Of a stretch of 7,318 nucleotides of DNA, positions 5,980 through 7,318 are shown in pieces. The stretch spans positions 1-7,318 of the forward strand of contig VERC01000116.1 of NCBI GenBank assembly GCA_018882825.1, read 5' to 3'. This DNA comes from Acidimicrobiia bacterium (GTDB lineage: Bacteria; Actinomycetota; Acidimicrobiia; Acidimicrobiales; Acidimicrobilacustridaceae). The position numbers and the translations under genes are program-made. The notes under the pieces are model-generated. The model was not told the origin of the DNA and did no database searches. It worked only from the letters and a program-made list of their open reading frames with translations. The first letter of the stretch is position 1. Every line of letters starts with the position of its first letter.

Positions 5980-7020
5980 GTGAGTCCCTCGGACGACGCA
6001 CTGACCCCGCTCGGCTGGGACACGGGCTGGGAGAACGCGCTGACCCTGGTCGGTCACGGTGTCGAACCGGGCCGGGTGGTGCGTCACCACGGCGCTGGCC
6101 TGGTGCTCGCCCTCCCCGATCGCACCGAGACGATCATGTTCACCCAGCGCCTGTCACCGGAACCCACCGTGGGTGACTGGATGGCGATCCGCAACGGCGA
6201 GATCGCCGCGGTGCTCCCGCGTCGGTCACTGCTGCGCCGGCGATCGGCCCATGGCGACGAGGAACAGGCGTTGGCTGCCAACGTCGACGTCGTGCTGTTG
6301 GTGTGCGGGCTGGACCGGCCGGTCAAGGATGGTCGTATCCATCGGGGCACGGCCATCGCCCGCGATGCCGGTGCCGAACCGATCGTGGTGCTGACCAAGG
6401 CCGACACCGACGACGCCGCCGATCCCGCTCGGGCCGAGGCCGAGGTGCGCGCCGCTCACCCGGGGATCGACGTGATCGTGGCCTCGGTCAAGGAGGGCAT
6501 CGGTGTCGACGAGTTACGAGCCGTGATCGGCGCGCGCACCGTGACGCTGCTGGGCGAGTCCGGAGCCGGGAAGTCGACGATCGTCAATGCGCTCGTGGGA
6601 GGTACGGCAACATCGGAGGGAGCGGTGCGGCGGGGCGACGCCAAGAGGCGGCACACCACGACCACCCGGGAACTCCATCTCCTCCCTTCGGGCGGAGTCC
6701 TCATCGACACACCCGGCATCCGGGCCGTCGGCCTCGTGGCCGAGACGGATCCGGTCGACGATGCCTTCTCCGACCTCGACGACATCGCCGAGGCGTGCCG
6801 GTTCAGCGACTGCCAGCACGAGGGTCAACCCGGTTGCGCGATCCATGACGCGGTCGTCGAGGGCACCATCGACGGGTCACGGGTGACGGCGTGGAAGGAC
6901 CTCCGGGCCGAGACCGAGGCCGCCACCCAACGGGCCACCGAGGCCGAACGGCGCCGGCCCGATCGCGATCCGGCGAGAGCGGCGAGAACGGCTCGCCGTG
7001 CCGAGCGACAACGGCCCTGA
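5980..7020 (+). CDS. rsgA: Ribosome small-subunit-dependent GTPase A
   Basis: RsgA (YjeQ/YloQ) is a late-stage 30S ribosomal subunit maturation GTPase. The 346-residue product has the family's three parts. An N-terminal OB-fold (about 28-85) is preceded by LGWD (11-14). The circularly permuted G domain has its motifs in order G4 TKAD (139-142), G5-like ASV (168-170), G1 GESGAGKST (192-200), the switch I region RHTTTTRE (224-231) and G3 DTPG (243-246). The C-terminal zinc-binding segment ACRFSDCQHEGQPGCAI gives ligands Cys273, Cys278, His280 and Cys286. All catalytic and metal-binding motifs are intact. The tail after about residue 305 is basic and Ala/Arg-rich, probably helical and RNA-contacting. 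The start is taken as GTG 5980, the first in-frame start before LGWD; no clear Shine-Dalgarno precedes it, so coupling to the SRPBCC gene 22 nt upstream or a slightly different start is possible. Confidence 0.97.
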   Translation: MSPSDDALTPLGWDTGWENALTLVGHGVEPGRVVRHHGAGLVLALPDRTETIMFTQRLSPEPTVGDWMAIRNGEIAAVLPRRSLLRRRSAHGDEEQALAANVDVVLLVCGLDRPVKDGRIHRGTAIARDAGAEPIVVLTKADTDDAADPARAEAEVRAAHPGIDVIVASVKEGIGVDELRAVIGARTVTLLGESGAGKSTIVNALVGGTATSEGAVRRGDAKRRHTTTTRELHLLPSGGVLIDTPGIRAVGLVAETDPVDDAFSDLDDIAEACRFSDCQHEGQPGCAIHDAVVEGTIDGSRVTAWKDLRAETEAATQRATEAERRRPDRDPARAARTARRAERQRP

Positions 7021-7046
7021 GCGGCCGCCGCCGATCGAGCGGTCGG

Positions 7047-7318
7047 TCAGCCGTCGAGGGCGCGCAGGGCCTCCACGATCTCGTCGACGGGCCGGAAGGT
7101 CAGTCCGGCCGCCGCCCGGTGGGCCCAACGGACGATCCCACCGGCGTCGACCACGACGATCGAGCGTCGATAGAAGCCGATGGGGCCGAGGATCCCGTAG
7201 GCCCGTCCCACCGACTTGTCGGTGTCGGCGAGCAGGGGGAAGGCGAATCCGCCGTTGCGGTGTGCGAACTCGGTGTGCGCTCCGACCGACTGGGGACTGA
7301 TGGCGTACACGCGGGCAC
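7047..7318 (-). CDS. Peroxiredoxin (AhpC/TSA family, Bcp-like), C-terminal part, cut by the window edge
   Basis: The frame is open from the right edge to a TGA at 7049-7047 and encodes about 90 C-terminal residues. It begins ARVYAISPQSVGAHTEFAHR, which matches the thioredoxin-fold region after the active site of Bcp/PrxQ-type peroxiredoxins (consensus VYGISPDSVxxHxxFAxK). FPLLADTDKSVGRAYGI follows, then RRSIVVVDAGGIVRWAH and a C-terminal helix GLTFRPVDEIVEALRAL. These enzymes reduce hydroperoxides using a peroxidatic Cys that would lie upstream, outside the window. The visible part contains no cysteine, so any resolving Cys is also upstream or absent. A GTG at 7310 is an internal codon, not the start. 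It converges with rsgA, with 26 nt between the two stop codons and only a weak 5-bp hairpin (7031-7046) in that gap. Confidence 0.88.
   Translation of the reverse strand, partial: ARVYAISPQSVGAHTEFAHRNGGFAFPLLADTDKSVGRAYGILGPIGFYRRSIVVVDAGGIVRWAHRAAAGLTFRPVDEIVEALRALDG

Noticed and set aside
4575..6023. A 482-codon leftward open frame opposite the epimerase and SRPBCC genes
   Set aside because: It spans two convincing genes on the other strand, has no recognisable domain and has the same low-complexity composition as other antisense shadows.
7021..7046. Intrinsic terminator between rsgA and the peroxiredoxin gene
   Set aside because: Only a 5-bp stem with a G-T pair can be drawn and there is no T-run, so it is too weak to call.
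1..7318. Defence system, mobile element, CRISPR array or tRNA
   Set aside because: No repeats, transposase, integrase, Cas or tRNA-like cloverleaf was seen on either strand; nearly all sequence is accounted for by housekeeping or metabolic genes.

Overview
The base composition is strongly G+C-rich, with codon third positions almost always G or C and frequent GTG starts. Together with the actinobacterial flavour of RsgA and of the peroxiredoxin fragment, this suggests a high-GC actinobacterium, possibly of the Acidimicrobiia. That placement is inference; there is no rRNA or tRNA in the window. Nothing looks mobile: no insertion sequence, integrase, CRISPR array or tRNA was found, and coding density is very high. 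It reads as ordinary chromosome.

Left part (1-4513), all leftward. Reading in the direction of transcription there is first a possible 30-residue single-membrane-segment protein (4513-4421). A 104-bp gap follows, carrying a good-looking promoter. Then come three tightly overlapping genes: a circularly permuted ATP-grasp ligase (4316-2805), an alpha-E (DUF403) helical protein (2805-1795) and a transglutaminase-like cysteine peptidase (1798-872). The junctions share 1 nt and 4 nt. After the peptidase stop there is a perfect 10-bp hairpin and then a possible -10 box. A dihydrolipoyl dehydrogenase gene follows from 805 and leaves the window at its left edge.

Right part (4590-7020), all rightward and divergent from the left part: a TIGR01777-type NAD(P)-dependent epimerase/reductase, an SRPBCC (START-like) ligand-binding protein, and the ribosome-assembly GTPase RsgA. 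The gaps are 12 and 22 nt, so this is probably one transcript. At the right edge the 3' end of a peroxiredoxin gene converges on rsgA.

The most interesting part is the ATP-grasp / alpha-E / transglutaminase trio. The families and their linkage are known from comparative genomics, where they are predicted to make and cleave an amide- or peptide-linked product. To my knowledge the substrate is unresolved. Here the set is compact, with no Anbu-type proteasome-like subunit and no second ligase beside it in the window. Its promoter appears to start transcription at or next to the GTG start codon, giving a leaderless message. The other genes are housekeeping or general metabolism.
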